Positions 34,704-44,246 of a stretch of 64,000 bases of DNA are shown here, piece by piece. Made by a program: the position numbers and the translations under genes. This stretch comes from Archangium violaceum Cb vi76 (lineage in GTDB: Bacteria; Myxococcota; Myxococcia; Myxococcales; Myxococcaceae), in the NCBI RefSeq assembly GCF_000733295.1, contig NZ_JPMI01000291.1, positions 1 through 64,000 on the forward strand, in the 5' to 3' direction. A model generated the notes under the pieces. That model was not told the origin of the DNA, searched no databases, and was given only the letters and a program-made list of their open reading frames with translations. Positions within the stretch are counted from its first letter, which is position 1. The number at the start of each line of letters is the position of its first letter.

Positions 34704-35975
34704 CTAACGCTCGAGAACGAGCAGCTCCACGCGCTGATTGAGTCCCCGGCCGCGAGCGGTGAAGTTGGGCGCCTTGGGCCGTGAGTCGGCGAAGCCCTCC
34801 GTCTCGAGGCGCGATGGCTCCAGTCCCGCGTTCACGAGCAGCTCCATCACCGCGCGGGCCCGCGCCTCGGAGAGCTGTTCGCGCGCGCCCTCGTCGCCTT
34901 CCTGGTTGTGGGTATGGCCCTCGATGCGGAGCTTCCAGGTGGGGTTGCGCACGAGCAGATCCACCAGTTGCGAGAGGCTGGCGCTGTCCGGCAGGGGGAC
35001 CGGCTTTCCCTCGGGGAAGCGCAGGGGCTTGGGCAGCTCCACCCGGCCGTTCTCGTCCTTTTTCAGCGCCTTCTTCGGCGCGCGCACCAGCGCGAAGTCC
35101 AGGGGCTGCGCGGCGCCTCCCTCGAGCCGCACCCGGCGCGTCTGTGCGAGGAGGCCGGGCGCGAGGACGTCCGCCACGTAGTCGCCCGGCGCCACTTCCA
35201 CCTGCACGGGAGCCTGGGCTCCCTTCTTCAAGGACACCTGCTGCGTCGTGGCCCCGCGCAGCGAGACCGTGGCCGCCACGGGTTTCAGGCTCGAGAGCAC
35301 CCGCACCAGCAGCTTCGCCTTCTGCTGTGGCGCCGTGGGGGCCGGAGCCGCTGGCGTGGGCACCGGATCGCGTGCGGCCTTCGGCGGCTCCGGCCGCGGT
35401 GCCTCGGCCTTCTTCGCCGGGGGCGGAGGCATCTCGGGAAGCGCGACGTCCTCGAGCTTCGCGATCATCTCCATGTTCACGCCGTGCGCCAGCTTGACCT
35501 TCCGCCGCGGATCCTTCGCCTCCGGCACCACGGCGGCGGTGGCCGTCACGTCCACGCGCAGCCCGTTCTGCGTCTGGAAGTTGAGCGTGGAGGTGAGGTT
35601 CCACAGCAGGCCGGACGTCTGGCTGAACATGTTCCACGAGGCGTCCATGTAGACGACGTTGGACACCAGCGTGTGCGGCCCATCCGCGAGCTGCCGCGCC
35701 ACCAGCACGTGCGGTCCGGGAGAGCCGATCCGCTCCACCGGCGGCGTGGGGAGCGGCTCTCCATCCAGCGTGAAGTGGACCTCGTCGAGCCGGTACTGCG
35801 CCGGATCCAACCCCACGAAGAGCAGCCGCATCTCCGCTGGCGGCGTGTTGACCATCTCACTCAGCTGCCGGTCGAGCTCCGCGCGCACCTGGTCGACGGA
35901 TGGCGGCTCCGCGGCGTGCACCACGCCGACAGAGAGCACCAACGCGACCACAGCGGGTTTCAGCAGGGAGTCCAA
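34704..35975 (-). CDS. Exported OmpA-family protein
   Basis: 423 residues from a TTG start that directly precedes a signal peptide (VVALVLSVGVVHA). An N-terminal beta domain (about 25-165), a Pro/Ala/Lys-rich linker (about 180-230) suited to span the periplasm, a PEGA-like beta domain (about 235-310) and a C-terminal OmpA domain (about 320-423, with LRIEGHTHNQEGDEGAREQL and GLNQRVELLV) follow. It probably bridges the envelope and binds peptidoglycan. A TGA lies in frame upstream and no ATG is available, which fixes the unusual start. Confidence 0.82.
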   Translation of the reverse strand: MDSLLKPAVVALVLSVGVVHAAEPPSVDQVRAELDRQLSEMVNTPPAEMRLLFVGLDPAQYRLDEVHFTLDGEPLPTPPVERIGSPGPHVLVARQLADGPHTLVSNVVYMDASWNMFSQTSGLLWNLTSTLNFQTQNGLRVDVTATAAVVPEAKDPRRKVKLAHGVNMEMIAKLEDVALPEMPPPPAKKAEAPRPEPPKAARDPVPTPAAPAPTAPQQKAKLLVRVLSSLKPVAATVSLRGATTQQVSLKKGAQAPVQVEVAPGDYVADVLAPGLLAQTRRVRLEGGAAQPLDFALVRAPKKALKKDENGRVELPKPLRFPEGKPVPLPDSASLSQLVDLLVRNPTWKLRIEGHTHNQEGDEGAREQLSEARARAVMELLVNAGLEPSRLETEGFADSRPKAPNFTARGRGLNQRVELLVLER

Positions 35976-36102
35976 GGAGGGGGGGTCGAACCTTTGCCGC
36001 GTAGCATCTCACGCAAAACGGCTCCTCCCCACTTCCCAGGCTTGCCCGGTTGGCGGCCGGGAATCTCGTGTAGGGTAGGGGAACACCCCGAGGTGTTTCC
36101 CC

Positions 36103-37359
36103 ATGGCCCACCGCGATCTCAGCCGGGGCGAGTTCCTCGCCCTCTCCGGCCTGTTGGCCGGCTCCACGCTCCTCAAGGGCACGGCACACGCCGCCGCGCC
36201 CAAGACTCCCCCCGCTCCGAAGAAGGAGGCTCCGGCGGCCAGCGCGGCCCCCGCCACGCCGCCCGGCCCCACACGGGAGGAGTTCGAGCGCCTGCGCCGC
36301 GGGTGCCGCGCCTCGCTCGCGGCCGGCTCCGCCCCCGGCAACGAGGGCGCCGAGCTGGTGCGCATCGGTGAGTGGGTGCAGCGCCAGGGCCTCTCGGGGG
36401 ACGTGTACGGCAATGGTGGCGCCGTCCAGTCCCTGGAGAAGCGCGTGGCGGGCCTGCTCGGCTTCGAGGACGCGTGCTTCATGCCCACGGGCACCATGGG
36501 CCAGCTCATCGCGCTGCGCATGTACGCGGACGCCGGGGGCAGGCGCACCGTGGGCGTGCACCCCTCGTCCCACCACGTGCTGCACGAGAACGACAGCTAC
36601 GCCGTGCTGCACGGGCTGCGGGCGGTGCTGCTCTCGCCCTGGACGCGGCCGGTGCTCGCCAGCGACGTGCGCGAGGCGCGCGAGCCGCTGGACGTCGTCA
36701 GCGTGGAGCTGCCGGTGCGCTGGCTGGGAGGACAGCTCCAGACGTGGGAGCAGTTGGAGGAGCTCAAGCGCACCTGCCGCGAGCAGGGCGTGAAGCTCCA
36801 CATGGACGGCGCGCGCCTGTGGGAGAGCCAGCCCTTCTACGGGCGCTCCTACGCGGACATCTGCCGCGGCTTCGACTCCGTCTACGTGTCCTTCTACAAG
36901 ATGGTGGGCGCGCTGGGCGGGGCCATGGTGGCGGGCAACCGTGACTTCATCCGCACCGCGCGCCTGTGGCGGCACCGGCACGGCGGCAACATCTTCCAGA
37001 TGTGGCCCTACGCCGCCTCGGCGGCCATGCGCCTGGACGACGCGCTGGCCCGCATCCCCGGCTACGTGCAGCGCGCGAAGTCCCTCACCGAGGCGCTCGC
37101 GGCGGACTCCCGGCTCACCGTGCTGCCCCGGCCCGTGCAGACGAACATGTTCCGCGTCTTCCTGAGCGGCGACCCGAGGGCGCTGAGCCGCCAGCGCGAT
37201 CGCATCGCCCGGGAGAATGGCATCTGGGTGGCCAACGCCTTCAGCCAGACGCGGGTGCCCGGGGTTGCCGAGACGGAGCTGCAGGTGGGTGAGGAGCTCG
37301 CGGGGCTCGACGACGCGGAGGCCACGCGGGCCTTCCTCCGGCTGCTCGAACCGGCGTGA
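36103..37359 (+). CDS. Threonine-aldolase-like PLP enzyme with an export-type N-terminus
   Basis: A 418-residue protein of the beta-eliminating lyase/threonine aldolase family (PLP fold type I). Conserved elements include YGNGGAVQSLEKRVAGLLG, the CFMPTGTMGQ loop, HMDGARLW with the PLP-binding Asp, and SFYKMVGALGG carrying the Schiff-base Lys. It should cleave beta-hydroxy amino acids such as threonine to glycine and an aldehyde. The oddity is the first 70 residues: SRGEFLALSGLLAGSTLLKGTAHA looks like a Tat signal but has only one Arg, followed by a Pro/Ala/Lys linker. Enzymes of this family are normally cytosolic. Confidence 0.85.
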   Translation: MAHRDLSRGEFLALSGLLAGSTLLKGTAHAAAPKTPPAPKKEAPAASAAPATPPGPTREEFERLRRGCRASLAAGSAPGNEGAELVRIGEWVQRQGLSGDVYGNGGAVQSLEKRVAGLLGFEDACFMPTGTMGQLIALRMYADAGGRRTVGVHPSSHHVLHENDSYAVLHGLRAVLLSPWTRPVLASDVREAREPLDVVSVELPVRWLGGQLQTWEQLEELKRTCREQGVKLHMDGARLWESQPFYGRSYADICRGFDSVYVSFYKMVGALGGAMVAGNRDFIRTARLWRHRHGGNIFQMWPYAASAAMRLDDALARIPGYVQRAKSLTEALAADSRLTVLPRPVQTNMFRVFLSGDPRALSRQRDRIARENGIWVANAFSQTRVPGVAETELQVGEELAGLDDAEATRAFLRLLEPA

Positions 37360-37522
37360 GCCCCACCGGCATGATGCCGAGTGCCCGGATGCAAGGCCGC
37401 TCGCGGAGCGGGGGTTCTTTTGTGAACTTTCCTGATGCTTCTCGTGCACCCTAGAAGTTGGAATCGCGTCCCGACGATTGTTTGTGTATCCATCGTCTCG
37501 CGGCCGAGTCGCCCCCCCCACC

Positions 37523-40105
37523 ATGTCCGACACCCTCGATTTCAAGGCGCTCTTCAACCACTCTCCCAATCCCTACATGGTGTTGGACCGCGAGCTCCGG
37601 TACGTCGCGGCCAACGAGGCCTACCTCCGGGTGACGGCGAGCCGGTTCGAGAATCTCGTGGGGCGCCATGTCATCGATGCGTTCCCCCATGATCCCCAGG
37701 ACCCCCACAACGCCAACGCGCGCATGCTGCAGGCGTCGTTCGAGCGGGTCCTGGCCCGGCGGATGGCGGATACCCTGGCGCTGATCCTCTACCGGGTGCC
37801 CCGCGAGACGGCGGAGGGCGTGGTCGTCGAGGATCGCTACTGGAGTGCCACCCACACCCCCATCCTCGACAAGCGGGGGGAGGTGGCCTTCATCCTCCAG
37901 CACACGGTGGACGTGACGGAACTGCAGCGGCTCAAGCAGGCCGTGAGCGCCGCTCCCCTGGAGCAGATGGAGGCGGGCGTCCTCCAACGCGCGCGAATCG
38001 TCCAGGAGACGAACACCCTCCTGGACAACGAGCGCCGCCTCCTGCGCCGGCTGTTCGAGCAGGCGCCCGGCTTCATGGCGTTCATGCGGGGGCGCGAGCA
38101 CGTCTTCGAGCTGACCAACCCCGCCTACGATCAGCTCATCGGCCACCGGGAGGTCCTCGGCAGATCCGTGCGCGAGGCCCTTCCCGAGGTGGAGGGGCAG
38201 GGCTTCTTCGAGCTGCTCGATCGCGTCTTCACGACGGGGGAGCCGGTCGTCGGCCGCGGCGAGAAGCTCTTCATCCAGCAGGAGCCCGGCGCGCCGCCCT
38301 CGGAAGCGTATGTGGATTTCGTGTACCAGCCCGTGCTCGAGCCCGACGGGACGGTCTCGGGCATCTTCTGCCAGGGCCACGATGTCACCGAGCAGAAGCG
38401 AGCCCAGGACGAGCTGCGCAAGCACCGGGAGCACCTGGAGGAGCTGGTGCGCGAGCGCACCCGGGCCCTGCGCGAGAGCGAGGCCGAGCGGCGGCAGACC
38501 GAGGTCGCGCTGCGGCAGTCCCAGAAGATGGAGGCGGTGGGCAAGCTCACCGGTGGTGTGGCGCACGACTTCAACAACCTGCTCCAGGTCATCGGCGGCA
38601 ACCTGCAGCTCCTGCAGCGGGACATCGCCGACAATGAGCGGGCGCAGAAACGCCTGGAGACGGCCGTCAGCGCCGTGGAGCGCGGCGCCCGGCTCGCGGC
38701 CCAGCTGCTCGCGTTCGCCCGGCGGCAGCCGTTGGATCCGGTGGTCATCAGCCTGGGCCGGCTGGTGCGGGGCATGGGAGATCTGCTGCGGCGTGCCCTG
38801 GGCGAGGGCATCGAGATCGAGACCGTCATCGCCGGCGGTCTGTGGAACACGCTCGCGGATCCCCACCAGCTCGAGAACGTCATCCTGAACCTGGCCATCA
38901 ACGCCCGCGACGCGATGGACGGGGAGGGCCGGCTGACCATCGAGGCCGGCAATGCCATGCTCGATGACCATTACGCCCTGCTGCACCAGGACGTCGTGGC
39001 CGGGCAGTACGTGATGCTGGCCATCTCCGACACCGGCAGCGGTATGACACCGGAGGTCATGGAGCGGGCCTTCGAGCCGTTCTTCACGACCAAGCCCGAG
39101 GGCCGCGGCACCGGGCTGGGCCTGAGCATGGTGTATGGCTTCGTCAAGCAGACGGGTGGCCACATCAAGCTCTACAGCGAGGTCGGGCACGGGACGACCA
39201 TCAAGATCTACCTGCCCCGCTCGATCCAGGCGGAGGTGGCGGTCTCCGAGCCCGTGACGGGTCCCATCGAGGGAGGCACCGAGACCATCCTGGTGGTGGA
39301 GGACGATCCCGAGGTGCGCGCCACGGTGGTGGAGCTGCTGACGGAGCTCGGCTACCGCGTGCTCAAGGCGTCCGATGGCCAGAGCGCGCTGGCGGTCATC
39401 CAGAGCGGCATGCCCGTGGATCTGCTGTTCACCGACGTGGTCATGCCCGGCCCGGTCCGCAGCCCGGAGCTCGCCCGGCAGGCCAAGGCGCTCCTCCCGG
39501 ACCTCGAGGTGCTGTTCACCTCGGGCTACACGGAGAACGCCATCGTCCATGGGGGGCGGTTGGATCCCGGCGTCAGCCTGCTGAGCAAGCCCTACCGCCG
39601 GGAGGATCTCGCCCGGAAGCTGCGCCACATGCTCCGCAACCGCCAGCAGCGGATCGCCTCACGGACGGCCCTGGCCTCCCAGGTCCAGGCGGGGACCGCT
39701 CCCACGAAGACGGACGGGCTGCGCATCCTCCTCGTGGAGGACGACGCGGACATCCGGGAGTCCGCCTGCGAGCTGTTGGAGGTGCTCGGCCACCATGTGC
39801 GGGCCGTGGCGAGCGCGGAAGCGGCCCAGGAGGCGCTCGGCTCCAGTGGCTTCGACGTGTTGTTCACGGATGTGAGCCTGCCCGGCAGGTCTGGCGTGGA
39901 GCTGGCCCGCGAGGCCGTCCTCCATCACCCCGGACTGCGGGTCATCATCGCCTCGGGCCATGGCGCCTCGGTGGTCAGCTCGGGCGGGGAGGTGACGGGC
40001 GCCGTGCTGCTGCCCAAGCCCTACGCGCTCCCCGAGCTCAAGGGAGCGCTGGCACAGGTGGGCGCCTCGCATCGAGCGGCGGATGGAGGGGCAGGCGGGC
40101 GGTGA
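37523..40105 (+). CDS. Hybrid PAS histidine kinase with two receiver domains
   Basis: 860 residues, soluble. Two PAS domains (about 5-130 and 180-300) precede a coiled coil, a HisKA domain with His348 in GGVAHDFNNLLQV, an ATPase domain (LNLAINARDAM, DTGSGM, GTGLGLSM), and two C-terminal receivers (VVEDDPEV with TDVVMPG, and LVEDDADI with TDVSLPG). Each receiver retains its acidic pair, phospho-acceptor Asp and Lys (LLSKPYRR, LLPKPYAL). Signals probably pass from the PAS domains to an unlinked regulator. ATG 37523 begins the first PAS domain. Another kinase gene follows 51 bases later. Confidence 0.9.
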   Translation: MSDTLDFKALFNHSPNPYMVLDRELRYVAANEAYLRVTASRFENLVGRHVIDAFPHDPQDPHNANARMLQASFERVLARRMADTLALILYRVPRETAEGVVVEDRYWSATHTPILDKRGEVAFILQHTVDVTELQRLKQAVSAAPLEQMEAGVLQRARIVQETNTLLDNERRLLRRLFEQAPGFMAFMRGREHVFELTNPAYDQLIGHREVLGRSVREALPEVEGQGFFELLDRVFTTGEPVVGRGEKLFIQQEPGAPPSEAYVDFVYQPVLEPDGTVSGIFCQGHDVTEQKRAQDELRKHREHLEELVRERTRALRESEAERRQTEVALRQSQKMEAVGKLTGGVAHDFNNLLQVIGGNLQLLQRDIADNERAQKRLETAVSAVERGARLAAQLLAFARRQPLDPVVISLGRLVRGMGDLLRRALGEGIEIETVIAGGLWNTLADPHQLENVILNLAINARDAMDGEGRLTIEAGNAMLDDHYALLHQDVVAGQYVMLAISDTGSGMTPEVMERAFEPFFTTKPEGRGTGLGLSMVYGFVKQTGGHIKLYSEVGHGTTIKIYLPRSIQAEVAVSEPVTGPIEGGTETILVVEDDPEVRATVVELLTELGYRVLKASDGQSALAVIQSGMPVDLLFTDVVMPGPVRSPELARQAKALLPDLEVLFTSGYTENAIVHGGRLDPGVSLLSKPYRREDLARKLRHMLRNRQQRIASRTALASQVQAGTAPTKTDGLRILLVEDDADIRESACELLEVLGHHVRAVASAEAAQEALGSSGFDVLFTDVSLPGRSGVELAREAVLHHPGLRVIIASGHGASVVSSGGEVTGAVLLPKPYALPELKGALAQVGASHRAADGGAGGR

Positions 40106-40156
40106 TGTGCGGTGGATGACATCCCCGAGAGGGGCTCGTTATGCTCGCCCCATCCC

Positions 40157-41758
40157 ATGACCGCCCGTTCCAACCCGGACCTGCCGCCCGACGAGGTCGC
40201 CGAGCGCCTCTTCCAGTCCGAGCACGAGACCCTGTTGCGCGCCATCCTCGGCAACTCCACCGATGGCCTGTTCGTGGTGGACGCCCAGGGCCGCAACCTC
40301 TACGCCAATGACATGGCCCGCAGGATCCTCGGCCCCGGGTTCACGCACTACGACCCGAGGATCTGGAGCGAGCGGTACGGTCTCTTCTACCCGGACACCC
40401 GGACGCATTACCCCGCCGAGCAGCTTCCGCTCTACCGCAGCCTCCAGGGCGAGGAACCGCCCGAGGTGGACCTCTTCATCCGCAATGCCGCCCACCCGGA
40501 GGGCCGGCACTTCCGCGTGAGGTCCATGCCCGTGCGCGACAGCCAGGGCAGGCTCCTGGGGGCCATCACCAACCTGAAGGACACCCACGATCAACGCCAG
40601 GCCGAGGCCGGCCAGCTCCGCACCAAGCTGCGCTTCCAGCTCATGCTGGAGACCGCCCAGGAGGGTGTCTGGATGATCGACGCCGACAGGCGCACCACCT
40701 ACGTCAACCAGTACGCGGCCTCGCTGCTCGGCTACACGCCGGAGGAGATGCTGGGCAGACACCTCCTCGAGTTCGTCTACCAGCCGGAGCTCTCCCGCAC
40801 CGTCCGGGAGCTCATGACGCAGGAGAACGAGGGACAGGCCGTCCTCCTCGACGACTTCAGGCTCGTGCGCAAGGATGGGACGCCCGTCTGGACCCTGGTC
40901 GCCGCCTGCCCCGTCCAGGACGAGAGCGGCGGATATCTGGGCTCGCTGGCCATGATCACCGACATCTCCCAGCGGCGCGAGGACGAGGAGAAGGTGCGCC
41001 GGCTCAACGCGGAGCTGGAGCAGCGCATCGGGGAGCGCACGGCCCAGCTCGAGTTCTCCAACCGGGAGCTGGAGTCCTTCGCCTACTCGGTGGCCCATGA
41101 CCTGCGCGTTCCGCTGCGCAGCATCTCGAACTTCACCCAGGCGCTGTCCGAGGACTGCTCCGCCACGCTCGACACCACCGGCCTGGACTACCTGCAGCGC
41201 ATCCGCGCCTCGTCCCAGCGCATGGCCGAGCTCATCGACGGCATCCTGGCGATCTCCCGCGTCAACAGCGCGGAGCTCGTGGAGACGGACGTCGACCTGT
41301 CCGGCCTGGCGCACACCGTCGCCGAGCAGCTCCAGCGCTGGGTGCCCGAGCGCACCGTGCGCTTCCGGATCCGGGACGGGCTGGTGGATCGCGGGGACGC
41401 CCAGTTGCTGCGCCTGGTGTTGGAGAACCTGATGGGCAACGCCTGGAAGTTCACCCGCGACAAGCCGGTGGCGGAGATCGAGTTCGGCATCTTCCCGGGG
41501 ACGGGGCACGGGCGCGTCTACTTCGTCCGGGACAACGGGGCGGGCTTCGACATGGAGTACCAGAAGAAGCTCTTTGGTGTGTTCCAGCGGCTGCACACGC
41601 AGCAGGAGTTCGAGGGCCACGGGGTGGGGCTGGCCACCGTGCAGCGCATCATCCGCCGCCACAAGGGACGGGTGTGGGGCGAGGGCCGGGTGGGGGAGGG
41701 CGCCACCTTCTACTTCACCCTCCACGAGCTCACCGGCACCCCGCCCGCCTTCCGCTGA
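40157..41758 (+). CDS. Soluble PAS-PAS histidine kinase
   Basis: 533 residues: two PAS domains (about 20-145 and 165-280), a coiled coil, HisKA with His314 in SVAHDLRVPLRSI, and an ATPase domain (LVLENLMGNAWKFT, DNGAGFD, GHGVGLATV). The H-box and ATPase are close to those of bacteriophytochrome-type kinases (HDLRxPLR, FxRLHxxxEFxGxGxGLA), but no chromophore-binding GAF domain is present. No regulator is linked. ATG 40157 was preferred to an in-frame GTG at 40112. Confidence 0.9.
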   Translation: MTARSNPDLPPDEVAERLFQSEHETLLRAILGNSTDGLFVVDAQGRNLYANDMARRILGPGFTHYDPRIWSERYGLFYPDTRTHYPAEQLPLYRSLQGEEPPEVDLFIRNAAHPEGRHFRVRSMPVRDSQGRLLGAITNLKDTHDQRQAEAGQLRTKLRFQLMLETAQEGVWMIDADRRTTYVNQYAASLLGYTPEEMLGRHLLEFVYQPELSRTVRELMTQENEGQAVLLDDFRLVRKDGTPVWTLVAACPVQDESGGYLGSLAMITDISQRREDEEKVRRLNAELEQRIGERTAQLEFSNRELESFAYSVAHDLRVPLRSISNFTQALSEDCSATLDTTGLDYLQRIRASSQRMAELIDGILAISRVNSAELVETDVDLSGLAHTVAEQLQRWVPERTVRFRIRDGLVDRGDAQLLRLVLENLMGNAWKFTRDKPVAEIEFGIFPGTGHGRVYFVRDNGAGFDMEYQKKLFGVFQRLHTQQEFEGHGVGLATVQRIIRRHKGRVWGEGRVGEGATFYFTLHELTGTPPAFR

Positions 41759-41827
41759 TCAGGCGAAGACTCCACGTCCAGGGGAAACGGCTTTACTGCG
41801 GGAGGTTCTTCTGGAATCAGCCCCTCC

Positions 41828-42592
41828 ATGTCAAACGTTGATCCGAACCTGCGCCGAGAGCTCTTCGGTTGGTACAGCCACCGGCTGGGCATGGACATGC
41901 CCGTTGCCCGCTACGGGCACTGGGGCCCGGCCCTGCTGCTCTTCCCCACCGCCGGAGGGGATTTCCTCGAGGCCGAGCGCATGGGGCTCATCCAGAGCGT
42001 GGCCCACCACCTGTTCGCCGGCCGGGTCCAGATCTTCAGCATCAACAGCATCAACCCCTGGGCGTGGATGAACGAGGGCATACCCCTCCACCAGAAGGCG
42101 CACAACCAGGCGCGCTTCTCGGAGTACGTCGAGGAGGAGGTCGTCCCGCACATCCGCCGGTGCCTGGGGAACGAGCACGCGCGCATCGGCGCGGCGGGTG
42201 CCAGCTTCGGCGCCTTCCATGCCGCCAATGCCTTCTTCCGGCGCCCGGATCAGTTCGAGCTGCTGCTCGGGCTGGGTGGCTTCTACGATCTCCAGTCGGA
42301 TTTCCTCCACGGCTACTGGAGCGACGACGTCTACTTCAACAACCCCGCTTCCTACGTGCCGAACCTGCCCGAGGGCCATGGCCTGGAGCTGCTCCGGCAC
42401 CACAGCCGCATCCACCTGGTGACGAGCCGCGGCGCGTGGGAGAACCCCGGGTACTCCGAGCACCTCAGCCACCTGCTGCACCAGCGGGACATCCCCCACA
42501 ACCTGGACATCTGGGGCCACGACATGCCCCACGACTGGCCCACGTGGTACCGGCAGTTGGACCACTACATGGCGGAGCGGCTCGGGTACTGA
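41828..42592 (+). CDS. Esterase-like alpha/beta-hydrolase (PF00756 type)
   Basis: 254 residues, no signal peptide. The nucleophile elbow is GASFG (Ser126), the acid and His are probably in the LVTSRGAWENP and IWGHDMPHDWPTWY segments. The whole pattern (FPTAGGDFLEAERMGL, INSINPWAWMNEG) fits the putative esterase family related to S-formylglutathione hydrolase and mycolyltransferase folds. Substrate unknown. It stands alone between a kinase gene and selO. Confidence 0.86.
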   Translation: MSNVDPNLRRELFGWYSHRLGMDMPVARYGHWGPALLLFPTAGGDFLEAERMGLIQSVAHHLFAGRVQIFSINSINPWAWMNEGIPLHQKAHNQARFSEYVEEEVVPHIRRCLGNEHARIGAAGASFGAFHAANAFFRRPDQFELLLGLGGFYDLQSDFLHGYWSDDVYFNNPASYVPNLPEGHGLELLRHHSRIHLVTSRGAWENPGYSEHLSHLLHQRDIPHNLDIWGHDMPHDWPTWYRQLDHYMAERLGY

Positions 42593-42653
42593 GCCCTCCC
42601 TCGCCTGGAAACTATTCGTTGCATCGGTGGATGAGGGAAGGCATGCATCTGGG

Positions 42654-44222
42654 ATGCCTCATTTCACGTCCCGATTCATCGAGTCGACCCCCGGAGATCC
42701 GCTCCAGGATGCGCGGCCGCGCCAGGTTCAGGGCGCCCTCTGGTCGAAGGTGCAGCCGACGCCCGTGTCGGCGCCCCGCCTGGTGGCGGACTCGAAGGAG
42801 GTCGTGCAACTGCTCGGGCTGGACGAGGAGACGCTGCGGGCCCCCGAGTTCGTGCGGGTGCTCGCGGGCAACGCGCTGTGGCCGGGCATGGTGCCGTACG
42901 CGGCCAACTACGGGGGGCATCAGTTCGGCAACTGGGCGGGGCAGCTCGGAGACGGCCGCGCCATCGTGCTGGGGGAGCTGCTCGCCCCGGACGGCCAGCG
43001 GTACGAGCTGCAACTGAAGGGCGCGGGCCGGACGCCCTATTCCCGCAGGGGGGACGGACGCGCGGTGCTGCGCTCCTCCATCCGCGAGTTCCTCTGCAGC
43101 GAGGCCATGCACCACCTGGGGGTGCCCACCACCCGCGCGTTGTCGCTGGTGGCCACCGGTGACGCGGTCATCCGGGACATGTTCTACGACGGCCATCCCG
43201 AGGCCGAGCCCGGTGCCATCGTCTGCCGGGTCGCTCCGAGCTTCCTGCGCTTCGGCAACTTCGAGCTCTGCACCAGCCGCGAGGACCTGGGGCTGCTCGC
43301 GCAACTGGCCGGCTACACCCTGAAGCACTTCTTCCCCGAGCTCGGCGCGCCCGGCAAGGACACCTACGCCGCCTTCTTCCGCGAGGTGGCGCGGCGCACC
43401 GCCCGGCTCATCGCCCACTGGCAGGCGGTGGGGTTCGTGCACGGGGTGATGAACACCGACAACATGTCCATCCTCGGCCTCACCATCGACTACGGGCCCT
43501 ACGGGTGGTTGGAGGACTTCGATCCCGGCTGGACGCCCAACACCACCGACGCCATGGAGCACCGCTACCGCTACGGCAACCAGCCCAACATCGGCATGTG
43601 GAACGTCGAGCGGCTGGGTGTCGCGATCCTGCCGCTGCTCGAGAACCAGGAGTCGCTGGTCGAGGAGGGGCTGGTCGAGTACCAGCGCACCTTCTCGGCC
43701 GAGCTGGCGCGGCGGTTCGCGGCGAAGCTCGGGCTGTCCTCGCTGGAGCGCGAGGGGGATGTCGCGCTGGTGAACGAGTGCTTCGCCTGGCTCGCCGCGC
43801 ACGAGACGGACATGACGATCTTCTTCCGCGGCCTGTCCCAGGTGGCCACCCTGCCGGAGGCTCCTCGCGAGTTGCCGCGGCCGGTGCGCGACGCCTTCTA
43901 CGGGCCTGTCCCGGAGGCGCATGGGGCCCGGGTGCTCGAGTGGCTGTCCGCGTGGTGGAAGCGCACGAGGAGTGAAGAGGCACCGCCCGCGGAGCTGGCG
44001 CGGCGGATGGACGCGGTGAATCCGAAGTACGTGATGCGCAACTGGCTCGCCCAGGAGGCCATCGACGCCGCGCACGAGGGCGACGACAGCAAGGTGCACG
44101 CGTTGCTCGAGGTGATGCGCCGGCCGTACGAGGAGCAACCGGGCCGCGAGGCCTACGCGGCGAAGCGGCCCGAGTGGGCGCGCTCGAAGCCGGGCTGCTC
44201 GGCGCTCTCGTGTAGCTCCTGA
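42654..44222 (+). CDS. selO: Protein adenylyltransferase SelO (YdiU/UPF0061)
   Basis: 522 residues with the pseudokinase fold of SelO, which binds ATP upside down and AMPylates Ser/Thr/Tyr residues of proteins involved in redox homeostasis. Recognised by YAANYGGHQFGNWAGQLGDGRA (read as two blocks around residue 85), LKGAGRTPYSRRGDGRAVLRS, the VHGVMNTDNMSILG catalytic segment and DYGPYGWLEDFDP. The end SALSCSS retains the C-terminal Cys where some eukaryotic members carry selenocysteine, so this is the Cys form. ATG 42654 begins the conserved sequence; an ATG at 42627 adds nine residues. Confidence 0.94.
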   Translation: MPHFTSRFIESTPGDPLQDARPRQVQGALWSKVQPTPVSAPRLVADSKEVVQLLGLDEETLRAPEFVRVLAGNALWPGMVPYAANYGGHQFGNWAGQLGDGRAIVLGELLAPDGQRYELQLKGAGRTPYSRRGDGRAVLRSSIREFLCSEAMHHLGVPTTRALSLVATGDAVIRDMFYDGHPEAEPGAIVCRVAPSFLRFGNFELCTSREDLGLLAQLAGYTLKHFFPELGAPGKDTYAAFFREVARRTARLIAHWQAVGFVHGVMNTDNMSILGLTIDYGPYGWLEDFDPGWTPNTTDAMEHRYRYGNQPNIGMWNVERLGVAILPLLENQESLVEEGLVEYQRTFSAELARRFAAKLGLSSLEREGDVALVNECFAWLAAHETDMTIFFRGLSQVATLPEAPRELPRPVRDAFYGPVPEAHGARVLEWLSAWWKRTRSEEAPPAELARRMDAVNPKYVMRNWLAQEAIDAAHEGDDSKVHALLEVMRRPYEEQPGREAYAAKRPEWARSKPGCSALSCSS

Positions 44223-44246
44223 GCACGTTCTGGTAGGTTTCCGTCC

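Noticed and set aside
44205-44222. Selenocysteine at the end of SelO
   Set aside because: The C-terminal codons are ordinary Cys and Ser before the stop; there is no in-frame TGA followed by coding sequence.
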